A stretch of DNA of 64,000 nt from Oscillospiraceae bacterium (GCA_900770285.1 CAAGJO010000007.1:105029-169028), one strand, 5' to 3'. Counted from the stretch's first letter, positions 34,368-42,269 are shown. Notes: generated from the letters alone by a model not told the origin. Numbers and translations: made by a program.

Positions 34368-34508
34368 TTAAAGAACAATTGTTGAACCATCTTCGAGGTC
34401 TGAACCGCCGAATCCGTTATCAGGAGCTGCACTGCCGCTTGCAGTAAGCAATACTTCTTCAGCTACTTCAAAAGCGTTAAATTCCATTGCTGGCTTTGAA
34501 TATTTCAT
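34368..34508 (-). CDS. 46-residue peptide with KPAM motif (putative precursor peptide 3)
   Basis: Begins MKYSKPAMEFNAF and continues to 'EEVLLTASG', then a Gly/Ser/Asp-rich tail ending 'EDGSTIVL'. The first half resembles leader peptides seen ahead of short Clostridial precursor peptides (charged, with 'x-LLTASG' before a variable core). The tail holds four Ser and one Thr as possible modification sites. Leader bases GAGAGGTGTATTTT match those of peptide 2. It lies 50 bases after the secreted protein gene and is closed by a terminator. Confidence 0.78.
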   Translation of the reverse strand: MKYSKPAMEFNAFEVAEEVLLTASGSAAPDNGFGGSDLEDGSTIVL

Positions 34509-34558
34509 TAAAATACACCTCTCATTAATATAGTAATTAATTAATCAGTAAGGATTAA

Positions 34559-36079
34559 TTATTCAGCAGTTGCTGATTTAATTGTGAAGTTCTTAGAAAT
34601 GTTGTATGTTCCAAGAGCGAGTGTGCCATCTGTTGCATTGTGTGTAGGAGTTACAAATGTGAATACAGCACTGAGTGTTGTATCAGGAGTAATTTCTACT
34701 GCATCTGTAACAACAAGTGCACCATTGCCGCTAGCAACCAATGTGTCAGCACTTACAGTCTGTCCGCCTGCTACAATGCTCTTGTATGCATCTGTAATAG
34801 CTACGTCCTTAAGCTCGCCAAATGAATATGAGCCAGATTCAGCTGCTTCGAGGGCTGACTGATCATCAACGTATACAGCACGCATGTACTTCTTACCGTC
34901 AGCTTCTTTGAGCTGATACTTAATTGACTGTGTATTGAACTTTCTTACCTGTACAGTTGCTGGAACTTCTTCGCCTGCAATTGTGAATGTAAGCTTTGTA
35001 ACCTGTACTTTTGAGTTAGCATTCATCCAAGTGTTCTTAAGAAGACCTGAATTGCCGATAACACCGTTTGGTGTTTCCAAAGTATAAGTAGTATCTGTGT
35101 TGAAGTTATCTGATGTTACCTTAAGGTCATCTGACTTAATCCAATCAGAGGTTGTTCCGTCTGAAATACCCATTGACAATGTAACCCAGTCGCTTGCCTG
35201 ATATGTGATGTTAACAGCTGTTACATCTGCAGCGTTGTATCCTGCTGGTACACTGAAAGCGAGGTCAGCAGCGATTCCTGCGTCAAATGCCATTGACTGG
35301 TTTGCACCAGTATAGTTGAAGTTATATGAACCGTCACCGTTGTCAATCCAAGAATCAAATACAGGTGCACTGTAGTCACCAGTGATTTCTACTGAATTGA
35401 TAAGAGCATCCTGTCCCTTAATGCAAAGTTCTTTCATTGTTGTAATGCAGTCATAGAATGAAAGTTCTTCGTTTCCGTCACAAACATAATCCTTAGACAA
35501 ATCAACTGTAAATGTGCAGTCTTCAGGATTGCTCATATCTACTGAGAAACCAGCAAGCTGAGCTTCTGCAAGGATTTCTTCGTCGTCAAGATCTTCTGGA
35601 TCATAAGCAGCATCAGTGATGAAATAATCTCCGGCGCTGTTCTGTGAAATGTAAGCGCCTGTTGTAAGTTCTGTCCATGTCCAAGCATCGCCTACTTTAC
35701 CAGCAATCTGGAAACCAGTGCTGAGGTTAGCGTCATACTTTGTTGATTTTTTCTTATATGTAGCTTCTGTCTGTGTAAAGTGAATTACAATCTTTGAACC
35801 TTCTGCCCAATATTCAGGTGACTGAATACCTTTAGATCCATCTGTTTCACCGTCTCCGCCAACACCGTCGCAAATTGTCAAAGTGTTGCCGAATGTTGTG
35901 TAATATGGATTTCCGTCAGCTCTTTCACCGGCATATGCGTTACACTCAAATGCTGTGTCGCTTTCCCAAAGAACTTTGGTTTCTTCTGCAGCTGATGCAG
36001 ATGTTGTTGCCATTGAAGCTAATGTTGTAGCTGCCAATGCTCCGGAAACTAGTCCGGCAAATAATTTCTTAAGTTTCAA
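34559..36079 (-). CDS. Secreted protein of unknown function
   Basis: A 506-residue protein with a Sec signal peptide (KLKKLFAGLVSGALAA, cleavage probably after 'SASA'), no lipobox and no membrane anchor. The mature part is acidic and beta-rich, with repeated 'ITYQASDWVTLSMGI', 'DGSYNFNYTG' and 'KVQVTKLTFTIAG' stretches that resemble carbohydrate-binding modules, but I cannot name a family. The start is a TTG at 36079 with GAAAGGGG 9 bases upstream; the longer ATG frame to 36142 would disrupt the signal peptide. It precedes peptide gene 3 on the same strand. Confidence 0.75.
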   Translation of the reverse strand: MKLKKLFAGLVSGALAATTLASMATTSASAAEETKVLWESDTAFECNAYAGERADGNPYYTTFGNTLTICDGVGGDGETDGSKGIQSPEYWAEGSKIVIHFTQTEATYKKKSTKYDANLSTGFQIAGKVGDAWTWTELTTGAYISQNSAGDYFITDAAYDPEDLDDEEILAEAQLAGFSVDMSNPEDCTFTVDLSKDYVCDGNEELSFYDCITTMKELCIKGQDALINSVEITGDYSAPVFDSWIDNGDGSYNFNYTGANQSMAFDAGIAADLAFSVPAGYNAADVTAVNITYQASDWVTLSMGISDGTTSDWIKSDDLKVTSDNFNTDTTYTLETPNGVIGNSGLLKNTWMNANSKVQVTKLTFTIAGEEVPATVQVRKFNTQSIKYQLKEADGKKYMRAVYVDDQSALEAAESGSYSFGELKDVAITDAYKSIVAGGQTVSADTLVASGNGALVVTDAVEITPDTTLSAVFTFVTPTHNATDGTLALGTYNISKNFTIKSATAE

Positions 36080-36304
36080 CTTAAAAAACCCCTTTCTAAA
36101 ATATTGTAAGAAAAGTATACCTCTTTTTTTTCCATTTGTCAATTCATTTTCATTTTTTTCATAATTAATTCTACTATTTGCACAAATAGAAAGCCTCTTT
36201 TTTATTAACTATTTCAACCAAAAGCGAATTATTTACAATGGTGTTAAAATTTTATGATATTTTTCACAAATTTCTCTAAAAAATTATGTATAGTTTACAT
36301 GAAA

Positions 36305-36802
36305 TTAAAACAATTCGCCCCATCCGTCGTCCTCATTAGGCGAAGTAGTTTGCCCTTTAGATGTAACCACTTTTCCGTTTGAATCTGTTTTAATGGTTTC
36401 ATCATGAAACGCTATTCCGTTTTTAGCCTTGCTGGTTGTACCTGCCGATTTTGCCGATTTAGCGGTTGTTGTCTTTGATGAAGCTTTTGTGTTTTTTGAA
36501 GTAGTAATCTTTTTAGAAGTAGTATTTTTACTTTTCTCATCTGAATCTGTCGATGAACTGCTGCCATTTATCTCAATCTTTACGTCGCCGTTAGATTCTA
36601 CTACCTGTTTGGTATCTCCGTTTTCTTCCGAATTGCTTTCGGAGTCCACAGATTGGCTTTCAGAGTTTTCACTGTCAACAGACGACTGTGAAGATTCATT
36701 TTCATTAGCGGTTTTGTCCTGAATTTTTGTCCCGCAGGAAGCAAAAGAAAAAACACATATGCTCAATGCCATTACAGCTGCAATTATTTTCAACTTAGAC
36801 AT
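36305..36802 (-). CDS. Ser/Thr/Lys-rich lipoprotein, paralogue A
   Basis: A 165-residue lipoprotein. Signal 'IIAAVMALSICVFSFASC' with lipobox FASC, then a long Ser/Glu/Asn-rich then Ser/Thr/Lys-rich linker, and a short C-terminal domain ending 'EDDGWGELF'. Its signal sequence and 'KNG(I/F)..(H/Y)D' C-terminal region match the neighbouring gene at 36905, so the pair arose by duplication. GGGGG before the ATG fixes 36802. Function unknown; the linker suggests a surface-tethered short ligand. Confidence 0.75.
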   Translation of the reverse strand: MSKLKIIAAVMALSICVFSFASCGTKIQDKTANENESSQSSVDSENSESQSVDSESNSEENGDTKQVVESNGDVKIEINGSSSSTDSDEKSKNTTSKKITTSKNTKASSKTTTAKSAKSAGTTSKAKNGIAFHDETIKTDSNGKVVTSKGQTTSPNEDDGWGELF

Positions 36803-36904
36803 AATAAAACCCCCATTAGTATCATTTAGCACATTAAATACAATTTTACACTTTTGGCGATCCCAGAATATAACTTAGGCAGCCCTTATCTAAATCCCAG
36901 CTTA

Positions 36905-37279
36905 TCAGTTTATATCTTCCCAGCCCTGCTCCATGTTCGGCGGAAGGCTCTCTCCCTCATTAGTAACAACTTCTCCGGTGCTTTCATCTAAGTCAAAAGC
37001 CTGATCGTAATAAACAAATCCGTTCTTATCAGTGCTTGTTGTACCTGTTGATTTTGTAACCTTAGCTGTTGTTGTCTGAGATGGATTTTTTGCCTGTTTG
37101 CTTCCGCTGCTGTCGGAAGAATCCCCTGCTTGTTTTACAGATACCGGTTTTGCTGTAGTTGTCTGTGAAACTCCGCTTTCATTTCCATTTTTATTTTTTA
37201 TATTTTTTCCGCAGGAAGCAAAAGAAAATACACATACACTCAATACCATAGCTGCTGCAATAATTTTTATCCTTGTCAT
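36905..37279 (-). CDS. Ser/Thr-rich lipoprotein, paralogue B
   Basis: A 124-residue lipoprotein. The signal (IKIIAAAMVLSVCVFSFASC) is nearly identical to that of paralogue A. A Ser/Thr/Lys-rich linker follows, and the C-terminal end is 'LPPNMEQGWEDIN'. The G-W-E-D-I tail also occurs in precursor-like peptide 2. GGAGG 8 bases upstream sets the ATG at 37279. It lies back-to-back with the divergent peptidase/exporter operon, sharing the intergenic region. Function unknown. Confidence 0.75.
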   Translation of the reverse strand: MTRIKIIAAAMVLSVCVFSFASCGKNIKNKNGNESGVSQTTTAKPVSVKQAGDSSDSSGSKQAKNPSQTTTAKVTKSTGTTSTDKNGFVYYDQAFDLDESTGEVVTNEGESLPPNMEQGWEDIN

Positions 37280-37366
37280 AATGCAAACCTCCATTTATTT
37301 ATTATTATTTAACACATTATAACACACATACCGCTAAATTGCAAGCCATTACTTTGTTTTTATTGG

Positions 37367-37395
37367 TTGACTTTTACACTAAAATACCTTATAAT
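37367..37395 (+). promoter_or_regulatory. Promoter of the peptidase-exporter operon
   Basis: TTGACT (37367-37372), 17 bases, TATAAT (37390-37395). Confidence 0.85.
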
Positions 37396-37438
37396 AGTAT
37401 AAATAGTATATAAATAGCACGAAAGGACGGGAACTCAG

Positions 37439-37882
37439 TTGCCTCAGGAATTTAATTTGTCAGATTATGAAAAAACTATTCAGGATGTCATTGACAGCGG
37501 CGGCGAATTTGTAATGTATCCAAAAGGAATCAGCATGCTGCCTTTTATAAAGGAAGGCAGAGATTCTGTTGCACTGGTTAAGCCCAAAGGGGACTTAAAG
37601 AAAAACGATATACCTTTTTATAAACGTGATGACGGTCATTATATACTGCATAGAGTTATGAGTGCAGAAAACGGCGTTTATACCATGTGCGGCGATAATC
37701 AAGTCCAACTTGAAAAAGGAATCACAAACAGCCAGATAATTGCAGTTGTATCATATGTTAACCGCAAAGGAAAAAGAATTGATAGGTCATCTTTGATTTA
37801 CAAAATATACCTTTTTGTTTGGCAGTCAATTTTCATCAGACGAGCTTGTTTTAAAATTTTAAGAATACTGGGTAAAAGATAA
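37439..37882 (+). CDS. S24/S26-family peptidase-like protein
   Basis: A 147-residue protein with the signal-peptidase/LexA-type fold: 'YPKGISMLPFI' with the nucleophile Ser about residue 32, 'DIPFYKRDDGHYILHRV' (about 58-75) and 'MCGDNQ' (about 85). The general base position reads His in 'LHRV', as in the SipW/ER-type signal peptidases, instead of Lys. There is no N-terminal membrane anchor; a hydrophobic segment lies near the C-terminus. The start is TTG at 37439. It overlaps the ABC exporter start by one base (TAATG), which suggests leader removal coupled to export. Confidence 0.8.
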   Translation: MPQEFNLSDYEKTIQDVIDSGGEFVMYPKGISMLPFIKEGRDSVALVKPKGDLKKNDIPFYKRDDGHYILHRVMSAENGVYTMCGDNQVQLEKGITNSQIIAVVSYVNRKGKRIDRSSLIYKIYLFVWQSIFIRRACFKILRILGKR

Positions 37883-39564
37883 TGCGTTTAAAAAAAGAAG
37901 ACAAAGGGACTTTAAAATGGCTTTTCAACCGTTCCCGTCATCAGCTTTGGAGAATTCTCACTATTATAATAGGCTATGGCCTTTTTGCTGTCATATCAGT
38001 AGTTTTTGCATTAATGTGCCGCGGAATTATTGACAGCGCTGTCGGACATTCCTCCAACGGCTTAATAAAATACGGTATAGCACTTTTTTGTGTGATTTTC
38101 TTTCAGATGATCTTACAGCTTTACTGCAATTCAGCTGTAGAATATGTCCGCTGCAGTTTAGGAATGAGCATACGAAAAGATATGCTGGACAAGCTTTTGA
38201 AAAAAGATTACTCCTCTATTTCTACATACCACAGCGGTGAACTGCTGAACCGTATGTTTTCAGATGTAGACAGCATTTCTGATGGTATAACTACTCTGCT
38301 GCCTACACTGACAAATATGGTTACTCAGCTTATATGTGCAATTTCCGTACTTATTGCCATGGACAAAAAATTCACCATGATATTTATTATTGCGGGCATT
38401 TTTACGATTTTTATATCTCTGTTGTTCAGAAAGAAAATGAAGTTTTTACATAAAAATGTTCAGCAAAAACAGGGTATAATGCGTTCGTTTCTTCAGGAAA
38501 CTCTTGAAAACAGCCTTATTATAAAGGTTTTTGGCTGCGAAAAAAAGATGGAGCAGACCAATGATGTTAATCAGAAAAACCATTTTGCCGCCCAGTTGAA
38601 ACGCAGAAGTCTCAGCATTTGTGCCAATGCGGGATTTGGTTTTGTATTTCAGGTAGGGTATTTTATCGCTCTTATCTGGGGTGCAAGAGGCATTTTCCTT
38701 GGTACGCTGACATATGGTACATTGACTGCAATATTGCAGCTGGTCAATCAGATTAAAGGACCATTTGCTAATCTTTCCGGACTTCTCCCAAAATTTTATG
38801 GCGTTATTGCATCTGCGGAACGAATTATTGAACTGGAAAATCTCCCCGAAGAAGAAGAAAGCGACAAACGTCTTAACTATAAAGAGTTTGACAAAATCGA
38901 AATCAAAGATATGTCATTCTCATATGGCGATAATCACGTTCTCAAAGACGTAAATCTTGATATTGAAAAGGGCGATTTTATATCTCTTACAGGACTTTCA
39001 GGCGGAGGAAAATCTACACTGTTCCACATTTTATTAGGCGCCTATTATCCGTGCAGCGGCACAGTAGAATATCTGTCCCGGAATGGCGACATCTTTAAAT
39101 GCGGAAAAGAAACACGCTCCCTGTTTGCATATGTTCCTCAGGGCAATATTCTGTTTTCAGGGACAATTAAAGAAAATATGCTGATGCTTAATGATAACGC
39201 CTCTGATGAAGATATTATTGCAGCAGCAAAAATCGCCTGCGCTTATGATTTTATAAAAGAACTTCCCGATGGTTTTGATACAAAAATCGGCGAAAACTCT
39301 CTTGGCGTTTCTGAAGGACAAGCACAGCGAATTGCTATAACACGAGCTATACTAAGCAATGCACCGATTTTGCTTCTCGACGAGGCGACAAGTGCATTGG
39401 ACGAACAAACCGAGGCACAGCTTTTGCAAAATATATCGGCACTTAAAAATCGTACATGCCTTATTGTTACTCACCGTCCTGCGGCATTAAGTATCTGCAA
39501 CAAGCACTTGATTTTGGATGACGGAAATATCTATTACGGCGATGTTCAGACAAGTCATATCTGA
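37882..39564 (+). CDS. ABC exporter (membrane domain fused to ATPase)
   Basis: A 560-residue half-transporter. A six-helix exporter-type membrane domain (about 20-320) is followed by a nucleotide-binding domain with Walker A 'GLSGGGKST' (about 370), signature 'VSEGQAQR' (about 475; variant of LSGGQ), Walker B 'ILLLDEATSALDE' (about 494) and the switch His 'IVTHRP'. No C39 peptidase domain is fused, consistent with a separate S26-type peptidase immediately upstream. It presumably works as a homodimer. Substrate inferred: the nearby short peptides. Confidence 0.88.
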   Translation: MRLKKEDKGTLKWLFNRSRHQLWRILTIIIGYGLFAVISVVFALMCRGIIDSAVGHSSNGLIKYGIALFCVIFFQMILQLYCNSAVEYVRCSLGMSIRKDMLDKLLKKDYSSISTYHSGELLNRMFSDVDSISDGITTLLPTLTNMVTQLICAISVLIAMDKKFTMIFIIAGIFTIFISLLFRKKMKFLHKNVQQKQGIMRSFLQETLENSLIIKVFGCEKKMEQTNDVNQKNHFAAQLKRRSLSICANAGFGFVFQVGYFIALIWGARGIFLGTLTYGTLTAILQLVNQIKGPFANLSGLLPKFYGVIASAERIIELENLPEEEESDKRLNYKEFDKIEIKDMSFSYGDNHVLKDVNLDIEKGDFISLTGLSGGGKSTLFHILLGAYYPCSGTVEYLSRNGDIFKCGKETRSLFAYVPQGNILFSGTIKENMLMLNDNASDEDIIAAAKIACAYDFIKELPDGFDTKIGENSLGVSEGQAQRIAITRAILSNAPILLLDEATSALDEQTEAQLLQNISALKNRTCLIVTHRPAALSICNKHLILDDGNIYYGDVQTSHI

Positions 39565-39580
39565 ATTATAAATAAAACAA

Positions 39581-39610
39581 AAAGCGGTTGGAAAAATCCC
39601 CAACCGCTTT
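39581..39610. terminator. Terminator between the exporter gene and rplA
   Basis: Stem AAAGCGGTTGG with CCAACCGCTTT, loop of about 8 bases, placed between two convergent genes with A/T runs on both sides. Confidence 0.88.
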
Positions 39611-39627
39611 AATTATTATATAAAATA

Positions 39628-40323
39628 TTAAGCGCCGTATTTAGCAGTATTAATCTTAATACCAACGCCCATTGTTGAAGCAACAACTACGCTCTTGAGA
39701 TACTGTCCCTTTGTAGCTGCAGGCTTAGCCTTCACAATAGCTTCAATAAGTGTTTCAAAGTTCTGTTCAAGCTTTTCAGCACCAAATGAAGCTTTTCCAA
39801 TTGGGCAGTGAATAATGTTTGTCTTATCAAGACGATATTCAATTTTACCGGCCTTAGCCTCTGTTACTGCCTTTGCAACGTCAGGAGCAACTGTTCCTGC
39901 CTTTGGGTTAGGCATAAGTCCACGAGGTCCGAGGATTTTACCAAGACGTCCTACAACACCCATCATGTCAGGTGATGCAATAACTACGTCAAAGTCCATC
40001 CAGTTTTCCTTCTGAATCTTTTCAACAAGATCCATTCCGCCAACATAGTCAGCACCTGCTGCCTTTGCTGCTTCATATTTATCTTCTTTGCAGAATACGC
40101 AAACTCTAACCTTTTTACCTGTACCGTTTGGAAGAACAACAGCGCCTCTGACCTGCTGATCAGCGTGACGTGAGTCTACGCCCAAACGAATGTGAGCTTC
40201 GATTGTTTCATCGAATTTAGCCTTAGCACCTTTAGCTGCCAAATCAAGCGCTTCAGGAACGTCATAAAGCTTGTTTTTGTCGATAACTTTTTCGCTGTCG
40301 ACATACTTCTTGCCATGTTTCAT
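39628..40323 (-). CDS. rplA: 50S ribosomal protein L1
   Basis: A 231-residue L1, which binds the L1 stalk of 23S rRNA and in many bacteria represses its own mRNA. It has 'MKHGKKY' at the start, 'GVDSRHADQQVRGAVVLPNGTGK' region, 'ILGPRGLMPNPKAGTV' (about 126-141) and 'GKIEYRLDKTNIIH'. Downstream of rplK with a 93-base gap that holds an L1-site-like element. Confidence 0.97.
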   Translation of the reverse strand: MKHGKKYVDSEKVIDKNKLYDVPEALDLAAKGAKAKFDETIEAHIRLGVDSRHADQQVRGAVVLPNGTGKKVRVCVFCKEDKYEAAKAAGADYVGGMDLVEKIQKENWMDFDVVIASPDMMGVVGRLGKILGPRGLMPNPKAGTVAPDVAKAVTEAKAGKIEYRLDKTNIIHCPIGKASFGAEKLEQNFETLIEAIVKAKPAATKGQYLKSVVVASTMGVGIKINTAKYGA

Positions 40324-40342
40324 TAATTTATCCTCCTTATAA

Positions 40343-40390
40343 GTGGTAATAACGAAAGTAGTTATCGGTCACCCGATTACTTCTCCCACC
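40343..40390 (-). promoter_or_regulatory. L1-stalk-like RNA element between rplK and rplA
   Basis: On the minus strand GGTGGGAG ... ATTACCAC, closed by GTGG/CCAC, placed 20 bases before the rplA start codon, just upstream of its SD. The same half-sites flank the L1 site in 23S rRNA (GGTGGGAG ... TACCAC), so this looks like an L1 autoregulation site. Confidence 0.6.
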
Positions 40391-40416
40391 TTTACGCCTT
40401 TACAGCGATGTGAATA

Positions 40417-40842
40417 TTAGTCTTTAACTACGATGCCCATTGAACGGCAAGTTCCCTCGATCATGCTCATAGCTGATTCGATGCTTGCAGCGTTAAGGTC
40501 AGGCATTTTCTGTTCAGCGATCTTCTGAACCTGCTCTTTTGTAATTGTAGCAACCTTTGTCTTGTTAGGAACTCCTGAACCTGATTCAATGTTGCAAGCC
40601 TTCTTAATAAGAACAGCTGCAGGCGGAGTCTTTGTGATAAATGTGAATGAACGGTCAGCATATACTGTGATTACAACAGGAATAATAAGACCTGCGTCGT
40701 TCTTTGTTCTCTCGTTAAAATCCTTTGTAAATGCCATGATGTTTACACCGTGCTGTCCAAGTGCAGGACCAACCGGTGGTGCAGGTGTTGCCTTTCCTGC
40801 AGGAATTTGCAGCTTAATATAGCCTACTACCTTTTGTGCCAT
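40417..40842 (-). CDS. rplK: 50S ribosomal protein L11
   Basis: A 141-residue L11, part of the GTPase-associated centre. It has the Pro-rich N-terminal 'QIPAGKATPAPPVGPALGQHGVNIM' region and the C-terminal rRNA-binding domain 'IESAMSMIEGTCRSMGIVV'. Follows nusG as in the standard secE-nusG-rplK-rplA order. Confidence 0.97.
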   Translation of the reverse strand: MAQKVVGYIKLQIPAGKATPAPPVGPALGQHGVNIMAFTKDFNERTKNDAGLIIPVVITVYADRSFTFITKTPPAAVLIKKACNIESGSGVPNKTKVATITKEQVQKIAEQKMPDLNAASIESAMSMIEGTCRSMGIVVKD

Positions 40843-40863
40843 CTTTTTGCACCTCCATAATTA

Positions 40864-40893
40864 GTGGTAAGGCGAGTTATAAAACTCTCCCAC
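40864..40893 (-). promoter_or_regulatory. L1-stalk-like RNA element in the rplK leader
   Basis: On the minus strand GTGGGAGAG ... CTTACCAC, followed closely by TAATTATGGAGG, the rplK SD. It repeats the layout of the element before rplA. Confidence 0.6.
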
Positions 40894-40981
40894 GTTTTGA
40901 AGCAAGATGTACCCAGCCAAAGCATTTTTTCCACTTTGGACTGTTATATAAACTAGCTTCTTAAAAACGAATGATTTTTGC

Positions 40982-41512
40982 TTAATCCTCTTTTGAAAGC
41001 TGATTAAGTGGAATACTTACAGATGTTTCTCTTCCAAACATTGATACTGCCACATCAGCAGTTTTTTCTTCACTGTTTACGCTCTGAACTATTCCTGTGA
41101 AACCTTCAAATGAGCCTCCGATAACGCTTACGTTATCGCCCTCCTGAATATCAATTCTCAGCTCTGTTTTCATAGGACTTTCAACACCCAACGCCTCAAC
41201 TTCCTTATCAGAAAGCGGTACAGGCTTTGATCCCGGTCCTACAAATCCGGTCACACCTCTAGTGTTTCTTACAACATACCATGAATCATCTGTTAAGATC
41301 ATCTTTACCAGCACATAGCTAGGAAAAAGCTTTCTTTCTGCTTCTGTGGTCTTATTTTCCTTTACTTCAGTCACAAGTTCCATAGGAATTTTGACTTCTT
41401 TAATAAGATCATTAAGCTTTCGGTTTTCAACAACCTTTTCAATATTCTGAGCCACTTTATTCTCATATCCGGAATAAGTGTGAACAACATACCATTTTGC
41501 TTCTTCAGACAT
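40982..41512 (-). CDS. nusG: Transcription elongation/termination factor NusG
   Basis: A 176-residue NusG with an N-terminal NGN domain ('WYVVHTYSGYENKVAQNIE', 'FPSYVLVKM', 'TRGVTGFVG') that binds RNA polymerase and a C-terminal KOW domain ('DNVSVIGGSFEGFTGIV', about 125). It lies 54 bases after secE. Confidence 0.97.
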   Translation of the reverse strand: MSEEAKWYVVHTYSGYENKVAQNIEKVVENRKLNDLIKEVKIPMELVTEVKENKTTEAERKLFPSYVLVKMILTDDSWYVVRNTRGVTGFVGPGSKPVPLSDKEVEALGVESPMKTELRIDIQEGDNVSVIGGSFEGFTGIVQSVNSEEKTADVAVSMFGRETSVSIPLNQLSKED

Positions 41513-41566
41513 AATGTAAAACCTCCATAAATATTGACAGCTGAAAACCCAGAGGACAGCTTGTTA

Positions 41567-41824
41567 TCAGCTTCCTATGCTAAGCAATGCTTTAACTGCA
41601 TAGCCCAGTCCTGTGTCTACTCCGGCAAGGAACAAGCCCATGATTACAATAGTTACAAGCACTACGCCTGTATTGTTTATAACCTGCTTTCTTGTCGGCC
41701 AAACAACTTTCTTGATTTCAGATTTCAAATCTCTGAAATATTTCTTTATTCCGCCTTTTTTCTTTTTTGGCTGAGCGGCAACAGCTGACTTTTTAGTCTT
41801 GGAATCGGTCTTTTTATCAGACAT
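41567..41824 (-). CDS. secE: Preprotein translocase subunit SecE
   Basis: An 85-residue SecE with a Lys-rich cytoplasmic N-terminal extension, the conserved 'YFRDLKSEIKKVVWPTRKQVINNT' amphipathic region (about 29-52; in part) and a single membrane helix ('GVVLVTIVIMGLFLAGVD'). It clamps SecY in the translocon. Sits between rpmG and nusG. Confidence 0.93.
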   Translation of the reverse strand: MSDKKTDSKTKKSAVAAQPKKKKGGIKKYFRDLKSEIKKVVWPTRKQVINNTGVVLVTIVIMGLFLAGVDTGLGYAVKALLSIGS

Positions 41825-41841
41825 AAAATTTCCCTCCCGAC

Positions 41842-41991
41842 TTACTTAGTCTCTTTGTGAAGAGTATGCTTCTTACAGAACTTGCAGTATTTATTCATCT
41901 CAAGTCTGTCAGGATCATTCTTCTTGTTCTTTTTTGTTACATAGTTTCTCTGCTTGCATTCTGTGCATGCCAATGTAACCTTTACTCTCAT
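41842..41991 (-). CDS. rpmG: 50S ribosomal protein L33, zinc-binding (C+) type
   Basis: A 49-residue L33 starting MRVKVTLACTEC, with two CxxC pairs (CTEC and CKFC) that hold zinc. GGGAGG 8 bases before 41991 decides the start; the longer frame to 42054 has no family match. Confidence 0.95.
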   Translation of the reverse strand: MRVKVTLACTECKQRNYVTKKNKKNDPDRLEMNKYCKFCKKHTLHKETK

Positions 41992-42068
41992 GTTCGGCAC
42001 CTCCCGACAATATTTGTATTCCGTCAGAACACGGCTGAAAGCCGAACGGAACACGGTCTGCCTCCCTC

Positions 42069-42167
42069 AAAAAGCCTTTCGGCAAGCGGCTTTTTACCGC
42101 TATGAGGTAACTTTACGCTTATAAAAATAAGCACACAAAAAAATATACCTCATAAAGAGGTACAATA
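42069..42167 (-). promoter_or_regulatory. Structured leader of rpmG-secE-nusG with alternative hairpins
   Basis: On the minus strand the transcript begins with TACCTC-loop-GAGGTA (42146-42162) followed by a T7 run, a compact terminator-like hairpin at its extreme 5' end. Downstream TACCTCAT (42102-42109) can pair with the hairpin's ATGAGGTA arm, and a further hairpin AAAAAGCC/GGCTTTTT lies at about 42070-42095. The two pairings are mutually exclusive. The regulatory ligand is unknown. Confidence 0.5.
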
Positions 42168-42196
42168 AGTATATCATATTCCAAATTAAAAGTCAA
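42168..42196 (-). promoter_or_regulatory. Promoter of rpmG-secE-nusG
   Basis: TTGACT (42191-42196), 17 bases, TATACT (42168-42173) on the minus strand. Confidence 0.85.
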
Positions 42197-42269
42197 GAAT
42201 TTATGTTAATTTTTTGTAAACTTTAATAATATAACAGTAATCCTGTCGCCTTTTGCCCGATAAAAAATA

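Noticed and set aside
37439..37882. LexA-type transcription factor
   Set aside because: The S24/S26 fold is present but there is no DNA-binding helix-turn-helix, and the gene overlaps an exporter gene.
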